Positions 46,388 to 58,825 are shown, numbered from the stretch's first letter. The stretch is 64,000 nucleotides of DNA from Rutidosis leptorrhynchoides (GCF_046630445.1 NC_092338.1:8450501-8514500); one strand, 5' to 3'. Numbers and translations: made by a program. The notes: generated from the sequence alone by a model not told the origin.

Positions 46388-49300
46388 TTAAGCTGTTGAA
46401 GGTGTTGACGAATCTTCTGGAAATAGATGCGGGTATTTCTTCTTCATCTGATCTTCACGCTCCCAGGTGAACTCGGGTCCTCTACGAGCATTCCATCGAA
46501 CCTTAACAATTGGTTTCTTGTTTTGCTTAAGTCTTTTAACCTCACGATTCATTATTTCGACGGGTTCTTCGATGAATTGAAGTTTTTCGTTGATTTGGAT
46601 TTCATCTAACGGAATAGTGAGATCTTCTTTAGCAAAACATTTCTTCAAATTCGAGACGTGAAAAGTGTTATGTACAGTCACGAGTTGTTGGGGTAACTCA
46701 AGTCGGTAAGCTACTGGTCCGACACGATCTATAATCTTGAATGGTCCAATGTACCTTGGATTTAGTTTCCCCCGTTTACCAAATCGAACAACGCCTTTCC
46801 AAGGTGAAACCTTAAGCATGACCATTTCTCCAATTTCAAACTCTATATCTTTTCTTTTACTGTCCGCGTAGCTCTTTTGTCGACTCTGGGCGGTTTTCAA
46901 CCGTTGTTGAATTTGAATGATCTTCTCGGTAGTTTCTTGTATAATCTCCGGACCCGTAATCTGTCTATCCCCCACTTCACTCCAACAAATCGGAGACCTG
47001 CCCTTTCTACCATAAAGTGCTTTAAACGGCGCCATCTCAATGCTTGAATGGTAGCTGTTGTTGTAGGAAAATTCTGCTAACGGTAGATGTCGATCCCAAC
47101 TGTTTTCGAAATCAATAACACATGCTCGTAGCATGTCTTCAAGCGTTTGTATCATCCTTTCGCTCTGCCCATCAGTTTGTGGATGATAGGCAGTACTCAT
47201 GTCTAGACGAGTTCCTAATGCTTGCTGTAATGTCTGCCAGAATCTTGAAATAAATCTACCATCTCTATCAGAGATAATAGAGATTGGTATTCCATGTCTG
47301 GAGACAACTTCCTTCAAATACAATCGTGCTAACTTCTCCATCTTGTCATCTTCTCTTATTGGCAGGAAGTGTGCTGATTTGGTGAGACGATCAACTATTA
47401 CCCAAATAGTATCAAAACCACTTGCAGTCCTTGGCAATTTAGTGATGAAATCCACGGTAATGTTTTCCCATTTCCATTCCGGGATTTCGGGTTGTTGAAG
47501 TAGACCTGATGGTTTCTGATGCTCAGCTTTGACCTTAGAACACGTCAAACATTCTCCTACGTATTTAGCAACATCGGCTTTCATACCCGGCCACCAAAAA
47601 TGTTTCTTGAGATCCTTGTACATCTTCCCCGTTCCAGGATGTATTGAGTATCTGGTTTTATGAGCTTCTCTAAGTACCATTTCTCTCATATCTCCAAATT
47701 TTGGTACCCAAATCCTTTCAGCCCTATACCGGGTTCCGTCTTCCTGAATATTAAGATGCTTCTCCGATCCTTTGGGTATTTCATCCTTTAAATTTCCCTC
47801 TTTTAAAACTCCTTGTTGCGCCTCCTTTATTTGAGTAGTAAGGTTATTATGAATCATTATATTCATAGATTTTACTCGAATGGGTTCTCTGTCCTTCCTG
47901 CTCAAGGCATCGGCTACCACATTTGCCTTCCCCGGGTGGTAACGAATCTCAAAGTCGTAATCATTCAACAATTCAATCCACCTACGCTGCCTCATATTCA
48001 GTTGTTTCTGATTAAATATGTGTTGAAGACTTTTGTGGTCGGTATATATAATACTTTTGACCCCATACAAGTAGTGCCTCCAAGTCTTTAATGCAAAAAC
48101 AACCGCGCCTAATTCCAAATCATGCGTCATATAATTTTGTTCGTGAATCTTCAATTGTCTAGACGCTTAAGCAATCACCTTCGTAATTTGCATTAATACA
48201 CAACCGAGACCTTGCTTTGATGCATCACAATAAATCACAAAATCATCATTCCCTTCAGGCAATGACAATATAGGTGCCGTAGTTAGCTTTTTCTTCAATA
48301 ACTGAAACGCTTTCTCTTGTTCATCATTCCATTCAAATTTCTTCCCTTTATGCGTTAATGCAGTCAAGGGTTTTGCTATTCTGGAAAAGTCTTAGATGAA
48401 CCTTCTGTAGTAACCAGCTAGTCCTAAAAACTGGCGTATGTGTTTCGGAGTTTTCGGGGTTTCCCACGTTTCAACAGTTTCTATCTTTGCCGGATCCACC
48501 TTAATACCTTCTTTGTTCACTATGTGACCGAGGAATTGAACTTCTTCCAACCAAAATGCACACTTTGAAAACTTAGCGTACAATTCTTCCTTCCTCAATA
48601 CTTCTAACACCTTTCTCAAATGTTCACCGTGTTCTTGGTCATTCTTTGAGTAAATAAGTATGTCATCAATGAAAACAATGACAAACTTGTCAAGGTATGG
48701 TCCACACACTCGGTTCATAAGGTCCATGAACACAGCTGGTGCATTAGTTAAACCAAACGGCATGACCATAAACTCGTAATGACCGTAACGTGTTCTGAAA
48801 GCAGTCTTTGGAATATCATCTTCTTTCACTCGCATTTGATGATACCCGGAACGTAAGTCAATCTTTGAATAAACAGACGAGCCTTGTAGTTGATCAAATA
48901 AGTCGTCGATTCTCGGTAGTGGGTAGCGGTTCTTGATGGTAAGTTTGTTCAACTCTCGGTAGTCGATACACAACCTGAATGTACCATCTTTCTTCTTGAC
49001 AAACAAAACAGGAGCTCCCCACGGTGATGTGCTTGGTCGAATGAAACCACGCTCTAAAAGTTCTTGTAATTGGCTTTGCAGTTCTTTCATCTCGCTGGGT
49101 GCGAGTCTGTAAGGAGCACGAGCTATTGGTGCAGCTCCTGGTACAAGATCTATTTGAAATTCAACAGATCGATGTGGGGGTAATCCCGATAATTCTTTCG
49201 GAAATACATCGGGAAATTCTTTTGTAATGGGAACATCATTGATGCTCTTTTCTTCAGTTTGTACTTTCTCGACGTGTGCTAGAACAGCATAGCAACCTTT

Positions 49301-50100
49301 TCTTATTAGTTTTTGTGCCTTCAAATTACTAATAAGATGTAGCTTCGTGTTGCCCTTTTCTCCGTACACCATTAAGGGTTTTTCTTTTTCTCGTATAATG
49401 CGAATTGCATTTTTGTAACAGACGATCTCTGCTTTCACTTCTTTCAACCAGTCCATACCGATTATCACATCAAAACTCCCTAACTCTACTGGTATCAAAT
49501 CAATCTTAAATGTTTCGCTAACCAGTTTAATTTCTCGATTTCGACATATATTATCTGCTGAAATTAATTTACCATTTGCTAATTCGAGTAAAAATTTACT
49601 ATCCAAAGGCGTCAATGGACAACTTAATTTAGCACAAAAATCTCTACTCATATAGCTTCTATCCGCACCCGAATCAAATAAAACGTAAGCAGGTTTATTG
49701 TCAATAAGAAATGTACCTGTAACAAGCTCTGGGTCTTCCTGTGCCTCTGCCGCATTAATATTGAAAACTCTTCCGCGGCCTTGTCCATTCGTGTTCTCCT
49801 GGTTCGGGCAATTTCTAATAATGTGGCCCGGTTTTCCACATTTATAACAAACTACATTGGCATAACTTGCTCCGACACTACTTGCTCCGCCATTACTCAT
49901 TCCGACACCATTTGTTCCTTTCGTTCTATTAACCCCTGGTCCGTAGACCTCACACTTCGCCGCGCTATGACCATTTCTTTTACACTTGTTGCAAAATTTG
50001 GTGCAGAACCCCGAGTGATACTTTTCACACCGTTGGCATAGCTGCTTCTGATTGTTGTTGTTGCGGTTATTATTGTTGTTGGGATGATTGTTGTAGTTGC

Positions 50101-50131
<31 letters not shown>

Positions 50132-50965
50132 GGGCCGTTTGTTGTAGTTGCGATTGATGTTGCGATTGTTGGGATAATTGTTGCGATTATTGTTGTAATT
50201 GCTGTTGTTGTTGTATTGGTGATTCTTATCACCGTTTTCCTCCCACTTTCTTTTGACTTGCTTCACATTGGCCTCTTCAGCAGTCTGTTCTTTAATTCTT
50301 TCTTCAATCTGGTTCACTAGTTTGTGAGCCATTCTACATGCCTGTTGTATGGAGGCGAGATCGTGTGAACTTATATCTTCTTGGATTCTTTCCGGTAATC
50401 CTTTCACAAACGCGTCGATCTTCTCTTCCTCATCTTCGAACGCTCCCGGACACAATAGGCACAATTCTGTGAATCGTCTTTCGTACGTGGTAATATCAAA
50501 TCCTTGGGTTCGTAACCCTCTAAGTTCTGTCTTGAGCTTATTGACCTCGGTTCTGGGACGGTACTTCTCGTTCATCAAGTGCTTGAATGCTGACCACGGT
50601 AGTGCGTACGCATCGTCTTGTCCCACTTGCTCTAGATAGGTATTCCACCATGTTAACGCAGAACCTGTGAAGGTATGCGTAGTGTACTTCACTTTGTCCT
50701 CTTCAGTACACTTACTTATGGCAAACACTGATTCGACCTTCTCGGTCCACCATTTCAATCCGATCGGTCCTTCGGTTCCATCAAATTCTAAAGGTTTGCA
50801 GGCAGTGAATTCTTTGTAGGTGCATCCTACACGATTTCCTGTACTACTAGATCCAAGGTTATTGTTGGTATGTAGCGCAGCCTGTACTGCGGCTATGTTT
50901 GAAGCTAGAAAAGTACGGAATTCCTCTTCATTCATATTCACGGTGTGTCGAGTAGTCGGTGCCAT
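46388..50965 (-). pseudogene. Element D gag-pol polyprotein, two nonsense codons
   Basis: A single frame of about 1,525 codons from [16 protein letters not shown] is broken only by TAA at 48389-48391 (after YYRRFI) and TAA at 48164-48166. In order: gag core ([26 protein letters not shown]), an Asn-rich linker coded by a GTT-rich antisense tract, a Cys/His cluster, knuckle [14 protein letters not shown], protease [12 protein letters not shown] with [12 protein letters not shown] and the catalytic FIDDIL, RNase H with YCDAS, ELGAVV, YTDHKS and VADALSRK, integrase with the H-H-C-C finger and D, D, E ([30 protein letters not shown]), and a C-terminal chromodomain-like end ([16 protein letters not shown]). 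The order and end fit chromoviruses of the Tekay/Del type. Start at 50965 is preferred over an upstream ATG at 51001 because plant relatives begin MAPTT-like. Confidence 0.95.
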
Positions 50966-51306
50966 TTCCTTCAAAATAGTCAAATGGAACAAGTTAATCA
51001 TATAGAATATTAAGAGTAGTTAATAGTATTTCGTAGCATAATATGAACTCATTTATAAAAGCTTTTTCTTCATATTAGCATTTTATAAGTTTAAATTCGG
51101 GTAGTACCTACCCGTTAAGTTCATACTTAGTAGCTAATATACAATTCAACTACTACAATTCTATATGAAAAACTGATTATAATAATATTTCGCGTTCAAA
51201 CTTTTACACAATATTTTACAAACTTACAATACCGCTTATTTTACATATAGCATGAAATATATCACACAATAAATTTGATACAAGATGGTTGTGAAGATAA
51301 TTCTAG
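50966..51306 (-). other. Spacer between F-box fragment and gag in element D
   Basis: About 340 bp, AT-rich, no ORF seen. Includes a second GTACCTACCCGTTAAGT phrase at 51105-51121 like the block before the 3' LTR. Confidence 0.55.
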
Positions 51307-51990
51307 CTAGTACACAAGTCGTTCAGCAAAGGCAATAAAGACACGTAATTCATACGTCCAGAAACAAGTCATGCATTCTGGTTTTACTAGGATTACTTCC
51401 CATCCTTGGTCTTGTGGAACATAACCGTTATGACCGTTGATAAGACAGCGTGTTATAACGTCGTCAAAGGGACGAGGGTTACGTAATGTCCAACAGTCCC
51501 TTAACAATCTAAAAACCTCATTTCTTACCCCAATTACCGACTCCGTCACTTGTGGAAACGTTTTGTTTAATAGTTGTAGCCCGATGTTCTTGTTCTCACT
51601 TTGGTGAGAAGCGAACATTACTAATCCGTAAGCATAACATGCTTCTTTATGTTGCATGTTAGCCGCTTTTTCTAAATCACGAAGTCCAATATTCGGATAT
51701 ATTGAGTCAAAATAATTTCTTAACCCATTGCGTAAAATAGCATTTGGGTTCCCCGCAATATATGCGTCAAAGTAAACACATCGTAACTTATGGATTTCCC
51801 AATGTGATATCCCCCATCTTTCGAACGAAAGCCTTTTATAAACCAAGGCATTCTTGGAACGTTCTTCGAATGTCTTACAAACTGATCTCGCCTTAAATAG
51901 TTATGCCGAAGAATTCTGACCGACTCTAGACAAGATTTCATCAATCATGTCTCCGGGTAGGTCTCTTAAAATATTGGGTTGTCTATACAT
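51307..51990 (-). pseudogene. Captured F-box/SEL1-like host gene fragment in element D
   Basis: The 227-codon frame begins MYRQPNILRDLPGDMIDEIL, an F-box-like start (LPxDMIDEIL, then LFKARSVCKTFEE), with one TAA at codon 30 (51901-51903). A linker (KRLSFERW) follows, then YFDAYIAGNPNAILRNGLRN, LRDLEKAANMQHKEACYAYG, and LLNKTF, arranged like the SEL1-type repeat part of plant F-box proteins of the At1g67623/At2g35280 kind. The Cys-rich end (CMTCFW) also suits that family. Such proteins would be substrate receptors of SCF ubiquitin ligases. It sits between the pre-gag ORF and gag in the element's own direction, without introns. A gene captured by the element and carried with it is the simplest reading; the family match is from memory of the architecture. 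Confidence 0.7.
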
Positions 51991-52129
51991 TTTGTGTTTT
52001 TATACTGTAAAATAGACAAGAGTTAGATTCATAAAAAAAAAATACTTATTAATACAAGCAATTTTTACGTATATCATAAAGCATAAGCACACTATATTAC
52101 ATATATTACACCACACGAATACAACTATC
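51991..52129 (-). other. Short spacer in element D
   Basis: About 140 bp between the pre-gag ORF and the F-box-like frame. Nothing recognised. Confidence 0.5.
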
Positions 52130-52744
52130 TTATTCCGACTCGCTCGTTTCTTCTTCTTCGGTTTTGGTTCGTTTTGCCAAGTTTCTAGGGATATATGATG
52201 TTCCCCTAATACTAACTGTCATTTTCCACAACAGTTTAGAAAAACCTGGTGGTTTAGAGGTTCCCGGGTCATTGTTACAACTTAAGGACTTCGGGGGTTG
52301 ACGATACATATAAAGTTCATCGGGGTTGGAATTAGATTTCTCTATTTTTATGCCCTTTCCCTTATTATTTTCTTTTGCCTTTTTAAATTCAGTTGGGGTA
52401 ATTTCTATAACATCATCGGAATTCTCGTCGGAATCCGATTCATCGGAGAATTTGTAATCCTCCCAATATTTTGCTTCCTTGGCGGAAACACCATTGACCA
52501 TAATTAACCTTGGTCGGTTGGTTGAGGATTTTCTTTTACTTAACCGTTTTATTATTTCCCCCACCGGTTCTACTTCTTCATCCGGTTCCGATTCTTCTTC
52601 CGGTTCCGATTCTTCTTCCGGTTCCGACTCTTCTTCCGGTTCCTCTTCGGGAACTTGTGAATCAGTCCACGAATCATTCCAATTTACATTTGACTCTTCA
52701 TTATTATTAGGTGAGTCAATGGGACTTGTTCTAGAGGTAGACAT
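52130..52744 (-). CDS. Element D pre-gag ORF, intact, function unknown
   Basis: The 204-residue frame starts MSTSRTSPIDSPNNNEES. Residues about 32-58 are an acidic repeat, EEESEP four times, coded by an 18-bp tandem repeat. A basic patch (IKRLSKRKSSTNRPR), an acidic Ser/Asp part (DESDSDENSDD), a Lys-rich part (KKAKENNKGKGIKIEK) and an acidic end (EEEETSESE) follow. It is the first frame after the primer site, as in element C. Low complexity with alternating charge suggests a disordered nucleic-acid- or particle-binding protein; that is inference. It has no resemblance to gag. Confidence 0.65.
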   Translation of the reverse strand: MSTSRTSPIDSPNNNEESNVNWNDSWTDSQVPEEEPEEESEPEEESEPEEESEPDEEVEPVGEIIKRLSKRKSSTNRPRLIMVNGVSAKEAKYWEDYKFSDESDSDENSDDVIEITPTEFKKAKENNKGKGIKIEKSNSNPDELYMYRQPPKSLSCNNDPGTSKPPGFSKLLWKMTVSIRGTSYIPRNLAKRTKTEEEETSESE

Positions 52745-52939
52745 CTATCACATAATATCAAACGCGTTAAGAGATTAATATATCACATAATATTCACATG
52801 TTAAAAATATATAGTTTCCAACAAAATTTGTTAAGCAATCATTTTTCAAGTAAACACGGTCGAAGTCCAGACTCACTAATGCATCCTAACAAACTCGATA
52901 AGACACACTAATGCAAAATTCTGGTTCTCTAAGACCAAT
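52745..52939 (-). other. Leader of element D
   Basis: The part nearest the primer site (TTGGTCTTAGAGAACCAG, TTGCATTAGTG, GTCTGGACTTCGACCG) is shared almost word for word with element A's leader. Confidence 0.7.
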
Positions 52940-52951
52940 GCTCTGATACCA
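52940..52951 (-). other. Primer binding site of element D (tRNA-iMet)
   Basis: TGGTATCAGAGC on the - strand, two bases (GT) from the LTR end. Confidence 0.93.
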
Positions 52952-52953
52952 AC

Positions 52954-55900
52954 TGAAATGTCCCGTTCTTATTGATTAAAAACGTTCCATATTAATTGAT
53001 TTCGTTGCGAGGTTTTGACCTCTATATGAGACTTTTTTCAAAGACTGCATTCATTTTTAAAACAAACCATAACCTTTATTTCATAGATAAAGGTTTTAAA
53101 AAGCTTTACGTAGATTATCAAATAATGATAATCTAAAATATCCTGTTTACACACGACCATTACATAATGGTTTACAATACAAATATGTTACAACAAAATA
53201 AGTTTCTTGAATGCAGTTTTTACACAATATCATACAAGCATGGACTCCAAATCTCGTCCTTATTTAAGTATGCAACAGCGGAAGCTCTTAATAATCACCT
53301 GAGAATAAACATGCTTAAAACGTCAACAAAAATGTTGGTGAGTTATAGGTTTAACCTATATATATCAAATCATAATAATAGACCACAAGATTTCATATTT
53401 CAATACACATCCCATACATAGAGATAAAAGTCATTCATATGGTGAACACCTGGTAACCGACATTAACAAGATGCATATATAAGAATATCCCCATCATTCC
53501 GGGACACCCTTCGGATATGATATAAATTTCGAAGTACTAAAGCATCCGGTACTTTGGATGGGGTTTGTTAGGCCCAATAGATCTATCTTTAGGATTCGCG
53601 TCAATTAGGGTGTCTGTTCCCTAATTCTTAGATTACCGGACTTAATAAAAAGGGGCATATTCGATTTCGATAATTCAACCATAGAATGTAGTTTCACGTA
53701 CTTGTGTCTATTTTGTAAATCATTTATAAAACCTGCATGTATTCTCATCCCAAAAATATTAGATTTTAAAAGTGGGACTATAACTCACTTTACAGATTTT
53801 TACTTCGTCGGGAAGTAAGACTTGGCCACTGGTTGATTCACGAACCTATAACAATATATACATATATATCAAAGTATGTTCAAAATATATTTACAACACT
53901 TTTAATATATTTTGATGTTTTAAGTTTATTAAGTCAGCTGTCCTCGTTAGTAACCTACAACTAGTTGTCCACAGTTAGATGTACAGAAATAAATCGATAA
54001 ATATTATCTTGAATCAATCCACGACCCAGTGTATACGTATCTCAGTATTGATCACAACTCAAACTATATATATTTTGGAATCAACCTCAACCCTGTATAG
54101 CTAACTCCAACATTCACATATAGAGTGTCTATGGTTGTTCCGAAATATATATAGATGTGTCGACATGATAGTTCGAAACATTGTATACGTGTCTATGGTA
54201 TCTCAAGATTACATAATATACAATACAAGTTGATTAAGTTATGGTTGGAATAGATTTGTTACCAATTTTCACGTAGCTAAAATGAGAAAAATTATCCAAT
54301 CTTGTTTTACCCATAACTTCTTCATTTTAAATCCGTTTTGAGTGAATAAAATTGCTATGGTTTCATATTGAACTCTATTTTATGAATCTAAATAGAAAAA
54401 GTATAGATTTATAGTCGGAAAAATAAGTTACAAGTCGTTTTTGTAAAGGTAGTCATTTCAGTCGAAAGAACGACGTCTAGATGACCATTTTAGAAAACAT
54501 ACTTCCACTTTGAGTTTAACCATAATTTTTGGATATAGTTTCATGTTCATAATAAAAATCATTTTCTCAGAATAACAACTTTTAAATCAAAGTTTATCAT
54601 AGTTTTTAATTAACTAACCCAAAACAGCCCGCGGTGTTACTACGACGGCGTAAATCCGGTTTTACGGTGTTTTTCGTGTTTCCAGGTTTTAAATCATTAA
54701 GTTAGCATATCATATAGATATAGAACATGTGTTTAGTTGATTTTAAAAGTCAAGTTAGAAGGATTAACTTTTGTTTGCGAACAAGTTTAGAATTAACTAA
54801 ACTATGTTCTAGTGATTACAAGTTTAAACCTTCGAATAAGATAGCTTTATATGTATGAATCGAATGATGTTATGAACATCATTACTACCTTAAGTTCCTT
54901 GGATAAACCTACTGGAAAAGAGAAAAATGGATCTAGCTTCAATGGATCCTTGGATGGCTCGAAGTTCTTGAAGCAAAATCATGACACGAAAACAAGTTCA
55001 AGTAAGATCATCACTTGAAATAAGATTGTTATAGTTATAGAAATTGAACCAAAGTTTGAATATGATTATTACCTTGTATTAGAATGATAACCTACTGTAA
55101 GAAACAAAGATTTCTTGAGGTTGGATGATCACCTTACAAGATTGGAAGTGAGCTAGCAAACTTGAAAGTATTCTTGATTTTATGAAACTAGAACTTTTGG
55201 AATTTATGAAGAACACTTAGAACTTGAAGATAGAACTTGAGAGAGATCAATTAGATGAAGAAAATTGAAGAATGAAAGTGTTTGTAGGTGTTTTTGGTCG
55301 TTGGTGTATGGATTAGATATAAAGGATATGTAATTTTATTTTCATGTAAATAAGTCATGAATGATTACTCATATTTTTGTAATTTTATGAGATATTTCAT
55401 GCTAGTTGCCAAATGATGGTTCCCACATGTGTTAGGTGACTCACATGGGCTGCTAAGAGCTGATCATTGGAGTGTATATACCAATAGTACATACATCTAA
55501 AAGCTGTGTATTGTACGAGTACGAATACGGGTGCATACGAGTAAAATTGTTGATGAAACTGAACAAGGATGTAATTGTAAGCATTTTTGTTAAGTAGAAG
55601 TATTTTGATAAGTGTCTTGAAGTCTTTCAAAAGTGTATGAATACATATTAAAACACTACATGTATATACATTTTAACTGAGTCGTTAAGTCATCGTTAGT
55701 CGTTACATGTAAATGTTGTTTTGAAACCTTTAGGTTAACGATCTTGTTAAATGTTGTTAACCCAATGTTTATAATATCAAAAGAGATTTTAAATTATTAT
55801 ATTATCATGATATTATGATGTACGAATATCTCTTAATATGATATATATACATTAAATGTCGTTACAACGATAATCGTTACATATATGTTTCGTTTCAAAA

Positions 55901-56204
55901 TCATTAAGTTAGTAGTCTTGTTTTTACATATGTAGTTCATTGTTAATATACTTAATGATATGTTTACTTATCATAATATCATGTTAACTATATATATAAC
56001 CATATATATGTCATCATATAGTTTTTACAAGTTTTAACGTTCGTGAATCACCGGTCAACTTGGGTGGTCAATTGTCTATATGAAACCTATTTCAATTAAT
56101 CAAGTCTTAACAAGTTTGATTGCTTAACATGTTGGAAACATTTAATCATGTAAATATCAATCTCAATTAATATATATAAACATGGAAAAGTTCGGGTCAC
56201 TACA
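52954..56204 (-). mobile_element. Element D, 5' LTR (- strand)
   Basis: Uninterrupted 3,251-bp LTR from TGAAATGTCCCG to GGGTCACTACA, followed by the target duplication ATGTG. Comparison with the 3' LTR dates the insertion as recent. F (58850 onward) is a more diverged member of the same family. No ORF above noise. Confidence 0.95.
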
Positions 56205-56209
56205 ATGTG

Positions 56210-56364
56210 GACTTTTGTTTAAATCATATTTTGTAATAACGTAACACCGTTGTGTAAACTTAAACTTAATTACTTAGATTAATGTAATGACGCGACTTAT
56301 AGCGTGTTTGTTAATAAAGTCTTCCGCTGTGTTTTTAAAAAAAAAAAAAATTGCCGGTGTTACA
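56210..56364 (+). mobile_element. Element G, solo LTR, right part
   Basis: Continues G after the D insertion. It has AATAAAGTCTTCCGCTGTGT, then an A run and GCCGGTGTTACA, and is followed by the duplication ACTAA (56365-56369). Confidence 0.8.
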
Positions 56365-56383
56365 ACTAACTTTAAAAAAAAAA

Positions 56384-56468
56384 GGAACGCTAAAAGAAAC
56401 AACTTTCACAAAAGGAACAACCCTTCAATTTTAGATGTCGAAAAAATTCTTTTTTACAAAATAGATCA
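56384..56468. repeat. Third copy of the split 130-bp tandem repeat
   Basis: GCTAAAAGAAACAACTTTCA, AAAGGAACAACCCTTCAAT, GATGTCGAAAAA and a T run, in the order seen at 27905-28138. Confidence 0.75.
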
Positions 56469-56575
56469 AGACTTTTTTTTAACTCGCATTCAAAACGGAT
56501 CCCCCGGCGTGAAGCGAGGGCTCTACAACTAGTTGTTTTTAAAAAACTACATATTATTATAGTAGCCAGGAAGGG

Positions 56576-56817
56576 AGAAATGATTTCTACCATTTTCATG
56601 ACGTCTGACATTTTTTTAGCCTACTTATTGGCTGGAGGTCCATTCGAAAGCAATCTCTCTATCCATAAAACATTTGAGAGGGATAACTTTCTCTACTCTA
56701 GGAGTGTTCCACTCTGGTGGAGAGAAATGATTTCTCTTTATTCTAAAATAGGAGAATGATTGTCTACATCTTACATCCACATACCCCACTTATGTGGGAT
56801 TGAGTTTTGTTGTTGTT
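56576..56817 (+). mobile_element. Short RTE-type LINE end or TS-like SINE
   Basis: The 3' part has the wording common to plant RTE LINEs and their SINEs: GGAGGTCCATTCGAAAGCAA, ATCTCTCTATCC, CCCCACTTATGTGGGATTGA and a TTGTTGTTGTTG tail. Direct repeats GTAGCCAGGAAGGG and GTAGCCAGGAGGGG lie on both sides, fitting a target duplication. At about 240 bp it is either 5' truncated or a SINE; I see no clear pol III boxes. Confidence 0.65.
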
Positions 56818-56831
56818 GTAGCCAGGAGGGG

Positions 56832-57577
56832 GTAGTAGCTTTGGATTTTATTGATAAACTTCAAATCAGAAACTCTCGGAAGGTTTTAGAGTATGTATCC
56901 AAAACTTGAGTCGTTTTTTTTGTGGGGTAATATAATCGATGTCGAATTGATGCTAACAAGAAGGAACCAATAGAGGATCCAAAATCAAAGCATCCAAGCG
57001 TTTGATAAAAACGATAAGAAAAAACGGAAGAGGGATGAGAATCGCCAGAGCCGGAAGGTTCCAGCGCCGGTGGTGAATTGAAAAATGTGAAAGGAAAAAC
57101 AGTATTAATACCTGAAACAGTGATAAGATCAAAATACCCTTATTCCATGGTGTAAAATGAGGAAAATACTCTTTTGTAATAAAAAATAGTGATGGTAAAT
57201 GACATTTGCTCAAATAATTTTAAGAATACCCTTTTGTATTAAAAGATAGTGATGAACGGTAAATGACATTTGCTCAAATGATAGAATAATGTCACAATCA
57301 TATATTCATATATTCATATTCATATATTAGTAAGGCATCTTGTAGATCGTAACATTTTTATTTTTACTTGTATGATTGCCTTCTATCATAATTTAAGATA
57401 CGGACTGATACTGATTTGATCTACAGGATCTCATTTTATTTATTTATTTATTTATTTTTATTTTTATTTTATAGAGTACCGAAAACTAGACATGAAAACG
57501 AGTATGCTAACGTGTCAAAACAGTGAAAGTGCAAATTGACGGGTTAGCTTGGCCGTGACCCTCAAATACATTACTCG
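56832..57577. repeat. Gene-free stretch with a 63-bp tandem duplication
   Basis: At about 57160-57285 two copies of ATACYCTTTTGTA, TAGTGATG, GTAAATGACATTTGCTCAAA follow each other. Between 57435 and 57470 there is a TTTA/TTTTTA run. No gene seen. Confidence 0.65.
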
Positions 57578-57586
57578 TTTTATAAA

Positions 57587-58505
57587 GGGAAGTGATATAT
57601 CCAACCTCCATTTTACTTCATCCACCAATTTTTTATGCAACTTCCCAAAATGCCCTCAAGATAAATATTTTATATTAATAAATTTATAGCATTACCGTTC
57701 ATTCCTCTTTCTACTTCATTCCTCATTTCCTTGTTTTTGTCTCTTTGTTTTTCATCTCCTTCATGTACTCCTTTGTTCCTTCTTTTGTCTTTTTCTTTTT
57801 TATTTTACTTCTACATATTGAATATTAATGCACAGATACAACTTCGATCTCTTATTCATTTGTCATTTTATTAATATTTGAAGACTATTTTTCAACCACT
57901 AATTGTTTAGGACAGAGCTTCATTAAAAAAAATTTCACTAATTGTTTAAAATTGATAACTTAAAATCCACCACTGTTAGTTTAATAGGCTTTTGTTCATT
58001 TTGATTTTTCAACTCAGAAGGTAAGCGAATATGTAAACTTAAATCTTGAGAGTTCTAACTACGCCAAGTAGCTGTTGGAGTTATTGCAGTCACCATTAAT
58101 CCAGATCTTTTTATGCTTTGTTCAGATCTGGTTCGTAAGTTTTCCGATTATAATTTTTATGAGTTGTAATTGATTTGTTAGGGGTGGTGGTGAGCACCGT
58201 ACAATAGGTTTTCAAATTCTCATGTTGTATTGTTGTTGTTGTTGTGAAAGAAGAAAATGTAGTATAGTGTTCTTGATTTATAGTAGTAAAAGAGAAAAAA
58301 GAAGATCAAGGTGAGAAAGAAGATGAATATGAGTTAAAATTTAAAAAGACATGTGTGAGAGAGAAAAGGATAATAAGAAATGGATATGAACGTTTATCAA
58401 TAATGTAAATTTATTATATTAAACATTTGTTTTATAGGGGTATTATAGGAAGTTATTTGAAAATGTGGTGGAAGTAGTGAAATTAATGTTGGATATATCA
58501 TCCCC
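57587..58505. mobile_element. Mutator-like MITE with about 100-bp inverted repeats
   Basis: The left end GGGAAGTGATATATCCAAC and the reverse complement of the right end GGGGATGATATATCCAAC start inverted repeats that can be followed for about 100 bp (ACTTC-CACCA, AACTTCC, ATAAATTTA). Flanks TTTTATAAA and TTTTATGAA form a 9-bp target duplication with one mismatch, as for Mutator-like elements. The 919-bp element has no ORF for a transposase. The interior includes CAGATCTTTTTATGC-like sequence that might be host-derived, not recognised. Confidence 0.75.
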
Positions 58506-58548
58506 TTTTATGAAACAAAATCTATAATAATATAATTACTGACTATCA

Positions 58549-58825
58549 GGGCCGGTCCCGAGAATATAGGGGCCTAGTGCGAGATGAAAAAAAAGGCCCT
58601 CTAGCCCTTACGAATAAAATATAAAATAAACTATTTAAAAGCGACAAATAACACATAGTAATTCATAAGTTATCAACTTTATTTTTGTATTCTTTTTCAT
58701 TCACGAAGTTGTTGCTTTTGTGAACTTATAGCTACTTTATATCTCTTTTATCTTATAATGTTATCATATCAAACTTTGATAATGGACCAAAAACAATAAC
58801 TGATTTATGTAGTTCTATAAAAATT
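58549..58825. mobile_element. hAT-like element end (partial)
   Basis: CAGGGCCGGTCCCGAGAATA, TAGGGGCCTAGTGCGAGATG and AAGGCCCTCTAGCCC are typical wording of a common plant hAT-derived repeat with a CAGGGCCGG terminus. The other end is not found before the next insertion, so the extent is unknown. Confidence 0.4.

Noticed and set aside
50084-50320. Val-rich 78-codon frame on the + strand
   Set aside because: Antisense of the Asn-rich gag linker.
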